Positions 23,813 to 33,218 of a stretch of DNA of 64,000 bases are shown piece by piece (within the stretch, counting starts at the first letter, position 1; each line of letters opens with the position of its first letter). A program made the position numbers and the translations under genes. The stretch comes from GCA-2731375 sp964631725 (GTDB lineage Bacteria; Pseudomonadota; Alphaproteobacteria; GCA-2731375), in assembly GCA_964631725.1 (NCBI GenBank), contig CAZVYX010000019.1, positions 1 through 64,000 on the forward strand, read 5' to 3'. The notes below the pieces were generated by a model. The model searched no databases and had not been told where the DNA came from. It saw only the letters and a list, made by a program, of their open reading frames with translations.

Positions 23813-25837
23813 ATGACGGATACGCAAGGCGATAATATCACTGCCGAAGAGGCGCAGGAGATGGCGGCAGAGGCCGAAGATAGGCACCGCAAACTGTCGC
23901 CGTTCTGGATCAGCATTTTCACCATCTCGGCGATGAGTTCGGTATTGATGTCGATTTATGTGATTTTCAATCTTGGCATCACCTTTGGTTATGTTCCCCT
24001 CGATACCCAATACTTCTATGCCCTGCTGGCCTCGTTGCTGCCCCTGGTTTTCTTTATTTATCCGATCTGGCCGGGTGTGGGACCGCGAAACCAGGTGCCA
24101 TGGTACGACGCTATTATCGCGGCGGTGGCCTTCGGTATCGCCATCTATTTCATGGTCTCCGGCGAAAAGATTATCGATGAAGGCTGGGAATATGACGCGC
24201 CGGACCATGCGATCTATATGACCTACGCGATCTGGCTGATCGGCCTGGAAGCGGCGCGGCGGGCCGGTGGGCTGGTCATTTTCCTGATTTGTTTGCTGTT
24301 TTCGCTTTATCCCATTCTGGCGCCCTACGCTCCTGGTTTTCTCGAGGGCGAGGCGAATACCTGGGCCGATACCGCGACCTACCACATCTTCGGCACCGAA
24401 AGCCTGATCGGCGTGCCCATGCAGGCCTTCGCCAATCTGGTGGTTGGCTTTTTGATTTTCGGCGTTGCCCTGCAGTTTACCGGCGGCGGGACGTTCTTCC
24501 TCAACCTTGCCTTTGCTTTGTTGGGCAAGCGCCGGGGTGGTCCGGCAAAAGTGGCGATTTTCTCCTCCGGCCTGATGGGCTCGATGTCCGGCAGCGTGAT
24601 CACCAATGTGCTGACCACGGGCGTTATGTCGATCCCGGCGATGAAACGGGTCGGCTTCCGCCCCGCCTATGCCGGTGGTGTCGAGGCCTGTGCCTCGACG
24701 GGCGGCGTGTTGATGCCGCCGATCATGGGGGCGACCGCCTTCGTCATGGCGGTGTTTCTGGAAATTCCATACTCTGATATCGCCATCGCCGCGATCATCC
24801 CGTCGCTGTTGTATTTTTTCGCCCTGTTCATGCAGATCGATGCCTATTCCGCGCGCTATGACCTATCAGGCTTGCCGCCGTCGGAGCTGCCCTCCATCGG
24901 CGAAGTGATGCGCGATGGCTGGTATTTCATCGCCGTGTTCCTGTTGTTGATCGTCATGCTGCTCTATATGCAGCAGGAAGCGCAGGCGCCCTATTACGCC
25001 ACCGCCTTGTTGCTGGTGATCAATCAGTTCGCCAGGCAACACCGTTGGGGCTGGCGGCAGCTGTTTGATTTCGTCATTGGCGTCGGCAAGCTGTTTACGG
25101 AATTGGCGGCGATCCTGGCCGGCATCGGCCTGATCATCGGCTCTTTGTCCCTGACCGGCAAAGTCGGCACGATTGCCTATGAGCTGGTCAATTTCGCCGG
25201 CGGCAATACGTTGCTGCTGCTGATCATGGGCGCGGTGACCTGTTTTATTCTGGGCATCGGCATGACCATTACGGCGGCCTATTTGTTCCTCGCCATCACC
25301 TTGGCGCCGGGTTTGGCGAAATCAGGCCTGAACGATCTGGCCATTCACATGTTCATTCTCTATTGGGCGATGATTTCATTTATCACCCCGCCGGTGGCTA
25401 TTGGCGCCTATGCCGCCGCAGGCATCGCGAAATCGAACCCACTGAAGACTGGGTTGGAGGCCATGCGCCTGGGCACCATCATCTATTTTGTGCCGTTCTT
25501 CTTCGTCCTCAATCCGGCTCTGATCGGCATCGGCGAACCGTTGGAGGTGATTATTGTTTTCTTCTCCGCCCTGGTCGGGATCATCCTTGTCTCGGCCGGT
25601 TTGCAAGGCTATTTGATCGGCGCCGGGCAATTGGGCGGCGCCATGAATCCGGTGCACTGGATTTTGCGTTTGGCGCTGTTCGCGTCGGGCATGCTGCTGG
25701 CCCTGCCCGGCACCGAGATTATCGGCTTTACCCACCTGCAACTCAACACCACTGCCGTCATCATCGGGATTCCGGCGGTGGCCCTGACCTGGGTCATCAA
25801 CCGTGGTGATCGGCAGCCGGGGGCGGCCGCTGCGTAA
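23813..25837 (+). CDS. Fused TRAP transporter permease (4TM/12TM), second copy
   Basis: A 674-aa paralogue of the permease at 20475-22418, with the same plan: a longer charged N-terminus (EEAQEMAAEAEDRHRKLSPF), about four DctQ-like helices, then the DctM part with GLMGSMSGSVITNVLTTG and FILGIGMTITAAYLF. Similarity is strong along the whole length, pointing to an old tandem duplication around the receptor gene. ATG at 23813 follows a GAGAGTCGGGG stretch. Possibly the two permeases share the TAXI receptor or have diverged in substrate. Confidence 0.92.
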   Translation: MTDTQGDNITAEEAQEMAAEAEDRHRKLSPFWISIFTISAMSSVLMSIYVIFNLGITFGYVPLDTQYFYALLASLLPLVFFIYPIWPGVGPRNQVPWYDAIIAAVAFGIAIYFMVSGEKIIDEGWEYDAPDHAIYMTYAIWLIGLEAARRAGGLVIFLICLLFSLYPILAPYAPGFLEGEANTWADTATYHIFGTESLIGVPMQAFANLVVGFLIFGVALQFTGGGTFFLNLAFALLGKRRGGPAKVAIFSSGLMGSMSGSVITNVLTTGVMSIPAMKRVGFRPAYAGGVEACASTGGVLMPPIMGATAFVMAVFLEIPYSDIAIAAIIPSLLYFFALFMQIDAYSARYDLSGLPPSELPSIGEVMRDGWYFIAVFLLLIVMLLYMQQEAQAPYYATALLLVINQFARQHRWGWRQLFDFVIGVGKLFTELAAILAGIGLIIGSLSLTGKVGTIAYELVNFAGGNTLLLLIMGAVTCFILGIGMTITAAYLFLAITLAPGLAKSGLNDLAIHMFILYWAMISFITPPVAIGAYAAAGIAKSNPLKTGLEAMRLGTIIYFVPFFFVLNPALIGIGEPLEVIIVFFSALVGIILVSAGLQGYLIGAGQLGGAMNPVHWILRLALFASGMLLALPGTEIIGFTHLQLNTTAVIIGIPAVALTWVINRGDRQPGAAAA

Positions 25838-25858
25838 GCGCCTATTTTCGACACCGCG

Positions 25859-26479
25859 TTAGCCAAAGGCCGCGAGAACCTCGGCGCTGGACTGGACCCA
25901 GCCGAACTTCATGGCGAAGTTGCGCAGGCTTGCCGCGTGCAGTTCCGCATCGAACGAGGAAACCGCGTCCGCCACCACGATGGTGGGAAAGCTATGGTGA
26001 AACGCCTCGCGCGCCGTTTCCTCGACGCAGATCTGGGTTACCGTGCCGGTAATGACCAGGGAACCGACACCAAGGTTGCGCAGGCTGTCGTTCAGGTTGG
26101 TGCCGTGAAAAGCGCCATAGCCGTATTTTTCGATGATCAGGTCGTCGGCTTCCGGGCGCAGTTCGTCAATGATGTCCGTGCATTCCAGGTCCGCGTCCCG
26201 GTCCGGATAGTGGCGGAAATGGCCGCGCCAGCAGCACTTTGTCGGCGGTTCGCACTCGGGCGACCAATTCCATAGCAGGCTCGGCGTCTGGGTGGCCAGG
26301 AATTTGGTATAGATCACCGGCAAACCCTGGGCCCGAAAGGCGGCGATCAGGGCCTGATGCGCGGCAATTGTCGCCAGGGCATCGGGCACCTGGAGGGGGG
26401 CGTCCTGGCGTACGAAATCGTTCTGCATATCAACGATCAACAGCGCCGGATTCTCGAATGTATTTGATTGTTCCGTCAT
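25859..26479 (-). CDS. Isochorismatase-family cysteine hydrolase
   Basis: A 206-aa hydrolase. Catalytic Asp17 is in LIVDMQNDF, Lys in IIEKYGYGAF, and the nucleophile Cys in GTVTQICVEETAREA, the usual triad of this superfamily (nicotinamidase, N-carbamoylsarcosine hydrolase, biuret hydrolase and isochorismatase). The start is ATG at 26479, with GGAGGGG upstream. It is convergent with the TRAP operon (21 bases between stops) and divergent to a GMC oxidoreductase. The substrate is unknown, probably an amide or related C-N bond. Confidence 0.88.
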   Translation of the reverse strand: MTEQSNTFENPALLIVDMQNDFVRQDAPLQVPDALATIAAHQALIAAFRAQGLPVIYTKFLATQTPSLLWNWSPECEPPTKCCWRGHFRHYPDRDADLECTDIIDELRPEADDLIIEKYGYGAFHGTNLNDSLRNLGVGSLVITGTVTQICVEETAREAFHHSFPTIVVADAVSSFDAELHAASLRNFAMKFGWVQSSAEVLAAFG

Positions 26480-26556
26480 CGCCCCTCCACCAGCTTCCTC
26501 TTGCACCCGCGAACAGTTTAAGATGATAGCAAAACCATGGGCATCAGGTGAATGTT

Positions 26557-28158
26557 ATGAAGGAATTTGACTATATCGTCGTCGGCGCGGGCTCAGCCGG
26601 CTGTGTGCTGGCCAACCGGTTGAGCGAACCGCCAATGGCCCGCACACTGTTGTTGGAAGCCGGGGGCAAGGACAGCAGCATCTGGATCCATGTGCCCGTC
26701 GGCTTCGCCAAGATGCTGAATAATCCGGCCATGAACTGGTGCTTCGAGACCGAGCCCGAGGCAGGGACCGACAACCGCAAGATACCGATCCCCCGTGGCA
26801 AGGTGCTCGGCGGCTCCTCCTCCATCAATGGCATGCTCTATGTCCGTGGTCAGGCCCAGGATTATGATACCTGGGCGCAAATGGGCAATCGTGGCTGGTC
26901 CTATGACGAGGTTCTGCCCCATTTCAAGAAATCCGAACGGTTTGAACGCGGCAGCAGTGATTTGCGCGGCGGCGACGGGCCGATGAATGTTGCCGACATG
27001 CGCGAAAATCATATACTTCTGGACGCCCTGATCGAGGCTGGCGGCCAGGCCGGCCATGGCGTCAATCCGGACTACAACGGCGTCAAACAGGACGGTTTCG
27101 GCTATTATCAGGTGACCCAGCGCAAGGGCCGCCGCCACAGCGCCGCCCGCGCTTTTCTGGGCCCGGCCGCGCACCGGGCGAATTTAATAATCGAGACAGA
27201 AGCCATCGCCGGCCGCCTGCTGCTGGAGGGCAAGCGTGTGGTCGGCGTGGAGTACGCCGTCAATGGCGAGGTGCGCCAGGCCCGCGCCCGCCGCGAGGTG
27301 ATCCTCTGTGCCGGCGCCGTGCAATCGCCGCAATTGCTGGAGCTTTCGGGCATCGGCCAGCCGGAATTGCTCAAGGGTCTGGGCATCGAGGTCAATCACG
27401 AGTTGCCCGGCGTCGGCGAGAACCTGCGCGATCACTATGTCACGCGGGTCAATTGGCGGGCACGCAACGTCTCCACCTTGAACGAACAGAGCCGGGGCTG
27501 GCGTCTGGGCCTGGAGGTTTTGAAATATGGCATCGCCCGGCGGGGCATGTTGACCTATACCGCCGGTATCGTGCACGGCTTTGTCCGCACCCGGCCGGAG
27601 CTGGAAACACCGGATGTGCAGTTCCATGGCGCGCACGCCAGTTATGCCACCCACAAGGACCGGGTGCTGGACACGGAACCGGGCATGACCGTTGCGGTTT
27701 GCCAATTGCGTCCCGAAAGTACGGGGTCGATCCATATCCGCGACGCCAGACCGGGCAGCGAACCGGCGATCCGGCCGAATTTTCTGGCCGACGAGATCGA
27801 CCGGGCCGCCTTGATCGGCGGCATACGCGTTGCTCGCGATTTGGCGGCGCAGCCGGCGCTGGAGCCCTATATTGAATACGAGATGAACCCCGGCCCCGAT
27901 CTGCAAAGCGACGATGAATTGCTGCACTACGCCAGGGCCACGGGCGCCACGGTCTATCATCCCATCGGTACCTGCCGCATGGGCCAGGGCCCATCCGCCG
28001 TGGTCGACGACCGCCTGCGGGTCCATGGCCTGGAAGGCCTGCGCGTCATCGATGCCTCCATCATGCCGACGCTTGTCTCCGGCAATACCCACGCCCCCAC
28101 GGTGATGATCGCGGAAAAAGGCGCGGAGATGATCTTGGAAGACGCTGGAACCTCTTAG
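26557..28158 (+). CDS. GMC-family FAD oxidoreductase (choline dehydrogenase-like)
   Basis: A 533-aa flavoenzyme that oxidises an alcohol or aldehyde. It has the N-terminal dinucleotide fold DYIVVGAGSAGCVLANRL, the GMC signature GKVLGGSSSINGMLYVRG near residue 85, a second GMC signature GAVQSPQLLELSGIG, and the C-terminal catalytic region HPIGTCRMG plus GNTHAPTVMIAEK. ATG at 26557 follows AGGTGA. The stop overlaps the opposing hydrolase gene by 4 bases. It is close to BetA-type enzymes, but no betaine genes are nearby. Confidence 0.92.
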   Translation: MKEFDYIVVGAGSAGCVLANRLSEPPMARTLLLEAGGKDSSIWIHVPVGFAKMLNNPAMNWCFETEPEAGTDNRKIPIPRGKVLGGSSSINGMLYVRGQAQDYDTWAQMGNRGWSYDEVLPHFKKSERFERGSSDLRGGDGPMNVADMRENHILLDALIEAGGQAGHGVNPDYNGVKQDGFGYYQVTQRKGRRHSAARAFLGPAAHRANLIIETEAIAGRLLLEGKRVVGVEYAVNGEVRQARARREVILCAGAVQSPQLLELSGIGQPELLKGLGIEVNHELPGVGENLRDHYVTRVNWRARNVSTLNEQSRGWRLGLEVLKYGIARRGMLTYTAGIVHGFVRTRPELETPDVQFHGAHASYATHKDRVLDTEPGMTVAVCQLRPESTGSIHIRDARPGSEPAIRPNFLADEIDRAALIGGIRVARDLAAQPALEPYIEYEMNPGPDLQSDDELLHYARATGATVYHPIGTCRMGQGPSAVVDDRLRVHGLEGLRVIDASIMPTLVSGNTHAPTVMIAEKGAEMILEDAGTS

Positions 28159-29039
28159 ACCAGTGACAGTACAGCTTGAGCGAATTCCTTCGGCGCTTCC
28201 TGCGGCAGATTGTGGCCGACCGAGGGGATGACTTCACGTCTGTAGGGTCCGGTGAAAAACCGCTCGTGGCCGGCGCAGCCGTTCAAATCCATGACCCCGT
28301 CGCCGGTGCCGTCCATGGCTACCGTCGGGACCGAGATCAGCGGCCGTTCGGCCAGCCGCGCCTCGATCTCTTCAACGTTCGGATCGCCGGGCACCAGGGC
28401 GTAGCGGTGCCGGTAGGAATGGATCACCACGTCGACGAAATCCGGGTTGTCGAACGAGACGGCGGTCTGGTCGTAGGTGGCGTCATCGAACTCCCAGTTC
28501 GGCGACCAGAGGTGCCACAGCAGCTTGCAATAGGGATGACGGTTCGCGTCCAGGCCGGCCCGGCCGCGTTCACCGTGGAAATAGTACTGGTACCAGAATT
28601 TGTGCTCCATCTCCGGCGATGCGGGCCGTCCGGATTTGGCGATGTTCTGAATGTTGTAGCCGTTGCAACTGACCAGCCCATGCGCCCGCTCCGGCCAAAG
28701 GGCGGCCACGATACAGGCGGCCCGGCCGCCCCAGTCATAACCACCCAGCACCGCCGAAGGGATATTCAGCGCATCCATCAGGTCGAGCAGATCTTTGCCC
28801 AAAACCGCCTGTTCTCCCGAGCGCAAGGTATCCGGCGACAGAAACCGCGTCGGGCCATAGCCGCGCAAATACGGCGTGATCACCCGGCAGCCCGCCGCCG
28901 TCAGACGCGGCGTCACGTCGTCGTAGGCATGGATGTCATAGGGAAAGCCATGCAGCAGGATTACTGCTCGCCCATCCGATGGGCCGGCCTCTTCGTAGGC
29001 AACGTCCAGGACGCCGGCATTGATGTGATTGAGCGTCAT
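28155..29039 (-). CDS. Alpha/beta hydrolase, epoxide hydrolase-like
   Basis: A 294-aa alpha/beta hydrolase. The oxyanion motif HGFPYD follows strand 3, the nucleophile elbow is GGYDWGG (Asp nucleophile, as in epoxide hydrolases and haloalkane dehalogenases), and the catalytic His is in SVGHNLPQEAP. An Asp nucleophile argues against an esterase. The gene starts inside the end of the anti-sigma-like gene (ATGA overlap), so the two are co-translated, which is an unusual pairing. Confidence 0.87.
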   Translation of the reverse strand: MTLNHINAGVLDVAYEEAGPSDGRAVILLHGFPYDIHAYDDVTPRLTAAGCRVITPYLRGYGPTRFLSPDTLRSGEQAVLGKDLLDLMDALNIPSAVLGGYDWGGRAACIVAALWPERAHGLVSCNGYNIQNIAKSGRPASPEMEHKFWYQYYFHGERGRAGLDANRHPYCKLLWHLWSPNWEFDDATYDQTAVSFDNPDFVDVVIHSYRHRYALVPGDPNVEEIEARLAERPLISVPTVAMDGTGDGVMDLNGCAGHERFFTGPYRREVIPSVGHNLPQEAPKEFAQAVLSLV

Positions 29040-29464
29040 GGCTGTTCCAAATTCTGCATCAGAGTAATGATATTGCGGCCCTCCGCACGGCGGTAATGGG
29101 CGTCCTGCACCATGTTGCGTACCAGATGAATGCCGAGGCCGCGCAGTTCGCGTTCTTCCAACGGCACCCCGGTCTCGGGTACCGGCGCGCTGAGAGGATC
29201 GAAGGGGATGCCATCGTCGGTGATCGTGACCGTCAGGCGCTCGTCGTCGCGATGCATGGTGATATCAATCTCGTGGCGCTCCCGGTCGGTGTAACCATGT
29301 TGGATGATGTTCGATAGCAGTTCGTCAAAGAAAAGCTTGAAACGGTTGGTGACCACGGGCGGCACCTTATGATCCCTGGCGAAACCATCGAAAACAGTCA
29401 TGACCGAGGCAATCTCGGCCATTCTATTTTCGATCTTTAACTGCATTTCGCCTTGTCGTTCCAT
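29036..29464 (-). CDS. RsbW/SpoIIAB-like serine kinase (anti-sigma ATPase)
   Basis: A protein of about 142 aa with a single GHKL ATPase domain: N-box FFDELLSNIIQHGY, G1 box TDDGIPFDP, and G2 ELRGLGIHLVRNM. There is no histidine phosphotransfer domain, so it fits the RsbW class that phosphorylates or sequesters partner-switch proteins. No sigma factor or STAS antagonist is adjacent. ATG at 29464 follows AAAGG; ATG at 29467 or 29446 is also possible. It forms a two-gene unit with the downstream hydrolase through a 4-base overlap. Confidence 0.85.
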   Translation of the reverse strand: MERQGEMQLKIENRMAEIASVMTVFDGFARDHKVPPVVTNRFKLFFDELLSNIIQHGYTDRERHEIDITMHRDDERLTVTITDDGIPFDPLSAPVPETGVPLEERELRGLGIHLVRNMVQDAHYRRAEGRNIITLMQNLEQP

Positions 29465-29530
29465 CATACCTTTGCACTGGCTCCGGCGCCTCACGCCGCG
29501 CCCGGAGCAAGCCTAGGGCCAATCCAATCC

Positions 29531-29559
29531 TTGGGCAATCGCCTCAGTTCGGGTAGATA
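29531..29559 (+). promoter_or_regulatory. Possible promoter of the hydroxyacid dehydrogenase operon
   Basis: TTGGGC (29531-29536), 17-base spacer, TAGATA (29554-29559), about 40 bases before the start at 29601. The match to consensus is moderate. Confidence 0.35.
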
Positions 29560-29600
29560 AGATGTAACGCCCGAATTCCCAAATGCGAAAGAGCAGACAA

Positions 29601-30569
29601 ATGAAAAAACGCATCATGTTGCAACTACCCTATAGCGATGGCCTGAAATCGGTGTTCGAGGACCGTGACGATGTTGAAGTCGATCACTTCACCGAGCTGG
29701 GCGAGGACAACATCCATCAGCATATCGGCAACTATGATGCAGTTATTCTGGGTATCGCGCCGCTGACCCCGCGCCTGATCGAAGCGGCGGACAAGCTGAA
29801 GATCGCCTCCCGCTTCGGCGTCGGTTATGACGCGGTCAATGTCCCGGCCCTGACCAAGGCGGGCATTCCGTTGTCCATTGCCGGCATTGCCAATTCCGTG
29901 ACCGTGGCGGAGCACGCCTTGTTTTTCATGCTGGCCCTGGCCAAGCAGGCCCTGGCCTATGACCGCGAGACGCGCCAGGGTAATTGGGCCATCCGTTTTG
30001 AAAACCCGGCCTTTGATCTGGCGGGGCGGTCGGTCCTGATCCTCGGCTTCGGCAGGATCGGGCGGCGGTTGGTCAACCGCTGCGTGGCGATGGAGATGAA
30101 CGTGCTGGTGCATGATCCCTATGTGGTCCAGGACGGTATCCGAACCGCCGGCGCCACGCCCATTACCGATTGGCGGGCGATGCTTGGCGAGATTGACTTT
30201 CTCTCGATCAATTGCATGAAGAACGAAGAGACCACGGGCATGGTCCATAAGGCGGAGCTGGCGGCGATGAAGGAGACGGCGTACGTGGTCAACACCGCCC
30301 GTGGCGGCATCGTGGATGAAGCCGCGCTTTATGACGCCCTGAAATCGAACAGCATCGCCGGCGCCGGGATCGACCCCTTTGTCGTTGAACCGGCGACGCC
30401 GGGCAATCCACTGTTTGAATTGGACAACATCATCGTCAGCCCGCACTCCGCCGGCGTGACCAAGGAATCCATCTTCCGCATGGGGCAGATCGCGGCGCAA
30501 AACGTCATTGATTGCTTTGACGGCAAGCTTGACCCCGCCAATGTCATCAACACGGAAGTCTTGAAATAG
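29601..30569 (+). CDS. D-isomer-specific 2-hydroxyacid dehydrogenase
   Basis: A 322-aa NAD-dependent dehydrogenase. The nucleotide fold is VLILGFGRIGRRLVNR. The catalytic Arg is in VNTARGGIVDEAAL, the Glu in VEPATPGNPL, and the His in SPHSAGVTKES. Without C-terminal ACT domains it resembles glyoxylate/hydroxypyruvate or phosphoglycerate-type dehydrogenases. ATG at 29601 is preferred over 29583, which has no ribosome-binding site. It heads a plus-strand operon with a PLP lyase, an MFS protein and an enoyl-CoA hydratase. Confidence 0.9.
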   Translation: MKKRIMLQLPYSDGLKSVFEDRDDVEVDHFTELGEDNIHQHIGNYDAVILGIAPLTPRLIEAADKLKIASRFGVGYDAVNVPALTKAGIPLSIAGIANSVTVAEHALFFMLALAKQALAYDRETRQGNWAIRFENPAFDLAGRSVLILGFGRIGRRLVNRCVAMEMNVLVHDPYVVQDGIRTAGATPITDWRAMLGEIDFLSINCMKNEETTGMVHKAELAAMKETAYVVNTARGGIVDEAALYDALKSNSIAGAGIDPFVVEPATPGNPLFELDNIIVSPHSAGVTKESIFRMGQIAAQNVIDCFDGKLDPANVINTEVLK

Positions 30570-30578
30570 GGGTGATCC

Positions 30579-31832
30579 ATGCGTAAAGCCTTCCCCAAGA
30601 CGGGAACCGAATGGCAGGCCCTGGACGCCGAGATGACGGCGATGTCCGGTGCCGACATAGACTGGCGCCAGGGCAAGGCGCCGCTGTACGTCTTCCATGG
30701 CAGCGATGCCGCCTACGAAGTCGGTTTTCAGGCCTTCATGAAATATTTTTCCGAAAACGCCCTGGGCGGCCGCAGGGCGTTCTTCGGCTTGAAGCGCATG
30801 GAGGACGAGGTGGTGGAGATGGGCCTGGATCTGTTCCGGGCCCCGGAAGGCGCCGTCGGCAATATGACCACGGGCGGCAGTGAAAGCATCTTCATTGCCG
30901 TCAAGGCCTGCCGCGATTGGGCCAGAACCCAGCCACACCTGAAAGCGCCCTACAATATCGTCGCGCCCTATACCGCCCACGCCGCGTTCAATAAGTCGGG
31001 GGACGTGATGGACATCGAGGTGCGGCGTCTTCCCGCTGGGGGGGACCGCCGGGCCGATGTCGCGGCCATGGCGGCGGCGGCGGATGACGGCACGATCATG
31101 CTGGTCGGCTCGGCCCCTTGTTTTCCCCATGGCGTCATCGATCCCATAACCGCGCTAAGTGACTTGGCTTTGGAGCAGGATATCTGGCTGCATGTGGATG
31201 CCTGCGTCGGTGGCTACGTGGCGCCGTTCTTTCAGCGTATTGGCCGCGAGATCCCCGACTTCGACATGGCCCTGCCGGGGGTGCGGAGTTTTTCCGCCGA
31301 TCTGCACAAGTTCGGCTTTTGCCCCAAGCCGGCCTCCACGCTGTTCTATGCGCGGGAGGAGGATCGGGAGCGCGGCCTGTTCCATTTCGACGAATGGCCG
31401 AACGGGCAGTTCAGCACCGCAACCCTGTCGGGCACGCGGGCGGGCGGTGCGGTGGCGGCGGCCTGGGCCGTAATGCATCATCTGGGCGAGGCGGGATATA
31501 TGGATATCGCCCGGCAAATGGCCGATATGACCGATGCCTACGTGGCCGGGATCAAGGCCATCGACGGCCTGCACCTGTGGGCCGAGCCGGATCTGACCAT
31601 TATCAATTTCGGCGCCCAGGACGGAAATAACGAGCTCGATATCTTCACCGTCGCCGAGGGCATGGACCGGCGCGGCTGGCTGCCGGGCCTGACGCAAAAT
31701 CCCAAGGGCATGCATGCCATGCTCTCCATGTTCCACGCGCCTGGGCGGGCGGAGTATCTGGCGGATCTGGCGGCCTCTGTTGATGAAGCCAAGGGGATGG
31801 ACGGCGGTTCCGATCTGAAAGCGGTCTATTGA
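30579..31832 (+). CDS. PLP-dependent lyase/decarboxylase, sphingosine-1-phosphate lyase-like
   Basis: A 417-aa fold-type I PLP enzyme of the group II decarboxylase superfamily. The cofactor-phosphate loop reads GNMTTGGSESIFIAVKA, very like eukaryotic and bacterial sphinganine-1-phosphate aldolases. The pyridine-N Asp is in LHVDACVGGY, and the Schiff-base Lys in FSADLHKFGFCPK. It lacks the membrane anchor of eukaryotic SPL. The gene lies 9 bases after the dehydrogenase and its TGA overlaps the TTG start of the MFS gene. It may cleave a phospho- or hydroxy-amino compound; the substrate is not determined. Confidence 0.85.
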   Translation: MRKAFPKTGTEWQALDAEMTAMSGADIDWRQGKAPLYVFHGSDAAYEVGFQAFMKYFSENALGGRRAFFGLKRMEDEVVEMGLDLFRAPEGAVGNMTTGGSESIFIAVKACRDWARTQPHLKAPYNIVAPYTAHAAFNKSGDVMDIEVRRLPAGGDRRADVAAMAAAADDGTIMLVGSAPCFPHGVIDPITALSDLALEQDIWLHVDACVGGYVAPFFQRIGREIPDFDMALPGVRSFSADLHKFGFCPKPASTLFYAREEDRERGLFHFDEWPNGQFSTATLSGTRAGGAVAAAWAVMHHLGEAGYMDIARQMADMTDAYVAGIKAIDGLHLWAEPDLTIINFGAQDGNNELDIFTVAEGMDRRGWLPGLTQNPKGMHAMLSMFHAPGRAEYLADLAASVDEAKGMDGGSDLKAVY

Positions 31833-33202
31833 CCGAAGCGGTTCTTCCCGGCAGGGGGCGGGCCCTGGCGGGCCTGTTGATCGTTGGGCTGGGTACGACG
31901 ATCGTGCCCCTGGATACTTCCGTCAATATCGCCTTTCCCGACATCACCACTGATTTCGCCATTCCTATTGCCGATATTCAGTGGGTCGTGATTTTCTATG
32001 TTCTGACCTACACATCGCTGTTGCTGGCCTTCGGCAAGCTGGGGGATTTGTTCGGCCACAAGCGTATTTTCATGACCGGCCTGATGATCTCAACCTTTGC
32101 CTTTGGGTTTTGCGCCCTGGCGCCGGCCTACCACTGGCTACTGCTGGCCCGGTTTCTCCAGGGCATCGGCGCGTCGTTGGTACTGAGTTGCGGCCCCGCC
32201 CTGGCCACCGCGTTGCTGCCGGAGGCGCAGCGGGCCCGGGCCCTGGGCGCCTATACCATGATGTTCGGCATTGCCGCCGCCGCCGGGCCTTCCCTGGGCG
32301 GCATGATGGTGCAGGCCTGGGGTTGGGAGGCGGTTTTCTGGTTCCGTGTACCCATATCCCTGGCCGCGCTGGCAGCCCTGCCCTGGCTGCGACCCGATCA
32401 GGCGGGGAAACGCGGCGGCAGCTTCGATTTGCCCGGCGCAATATTGCTGGCTGTTAGCCTTGGCGCCTTGCTGTTGGCCTTGAACCAGCTCCAGGTGGAG
32501 GCCGTCCGCGCCCTGATTATCGCCGTGCTCGGCCTCGCCGCCGCCACCGCCTTTGTTTGGCGCGAGATGCGGGCGCAGGACCCGATTATCCCATTTGCAC
32601 CGTTCCGCCGGCTGGATTTTTCGGTGCTGAATATTTTCAACGCCCTGGTTATGTTTGTCGGCTTCGCGCCGCTGCTTTTGGTGCCCTATTATCTGGTGCG
32701 GCTGACGGACTATTCCCTGGCCGTCAGCGGCCTGATATTGGCGACCAGCCCACTGGGCCAGGCCGTCGCCGGACCCGTCGTCGGCTGGGTCTTGAGTTTG
32801 CGCCCCTGGGCGCCCCGTTTGGCCCTGCTGGGTGCGGTTCTGGTGGGCATGGCGACCATCGCCATCGGCACCTGGGGCCCGGAGTTCGGCGTTTGGCGCA
32901 TGGTGCTGCCCATGTTCCTGCAAGGTGTCGGCTTGGGCCTGTTCCAGGTCTGCATCCTGGATGTGGTCACCGGGCGGCTGGATGTGCGGGAGCGGGGCGT
33001 GGCCGGCAGCCTGGCCCAGGTCAGCCGCACCATCGGCGTCGTACTGGGGGCCACCGGCCTGTCGCTGATTTTCGCATCCCTGAGCCAGGGCGCGGATTTC
33101 CTCTCCGCCTTTCAATCGACCTTCACCTACGCCGGCGTCGGCCTGCTGCTATGCCTCGCCATCACGCTTTTGCGTCCGCGCCTTTGGTTTGGCGCGACCT
33201 AA
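31829..33202 (+). CDS. MFS transporter (DHA2-type)
   Basis: A 457-aa polytopic protein with many hydrophobic helices (about 12-14), motif A GKLGDLFGHKRIF and a motif-C-like GIAAAAGPSLGGMM. It starts with TTG at 31829, overlapping the stop of the preceding lyase gene (TTGA), so it is translationally coupled. It is likely an exporter or importer for the operon's substrate or product. There is no close relation to the MFS gene at 12433. Confidence 0.85.
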   Translation: MTEAVLPGRGRALAGLLIVGLGTTIVPLDTSVNIAFPDITTDFAIPIADIQWVVIFYVLTYTSLLLAFGKLGDLFGHKRIFMTGLMISTFAFGFCALAPAYHWLLLARFLQGIGASLVLSCGPALATALLPEAQRARALGAYTMMFGIAAAAGPSLGGMMVQAWGWEAVFWFRVPISLAALAALPWLRPDQAGKRGGSFDLPGAILLAVSLGALLLALNQLQVEAVRALIIAVLGLAAATAFVWREMRAQDPIIPFAPFRRLDFSVLNIFNALVMFVGFAPLLLVPYYLVRLTDYSLAVSGLILATSPLGQAVAGPVVGWVLSLRPWAPRLALLGAVLVGMATIAIGTWGPEFGVWRMVLPMFLQGVGLGLFQVCILDVVTGRLDVRERGVAGSLAQVSRTIGVVLGATGLSLIFASLSQGADFLSAFQSTFTYAGVGLLLCLAITLLRPRLWFGAT

Positions 33203-33218
33203 GTACGAGGAGTTCGCC

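Noticed and set aside
22562..24385. 607-codon minus-strand frame
   Set aside because: It is antisense to the TAXI receptor and second TRAP permease, and crosses the intercistronic hairpin.
29625..31130. 501-codon minus-strand frame
   Set aside because: It is antisense to the hydroxyacid dehydrogenase and PLP lyase genes and spans their junction.
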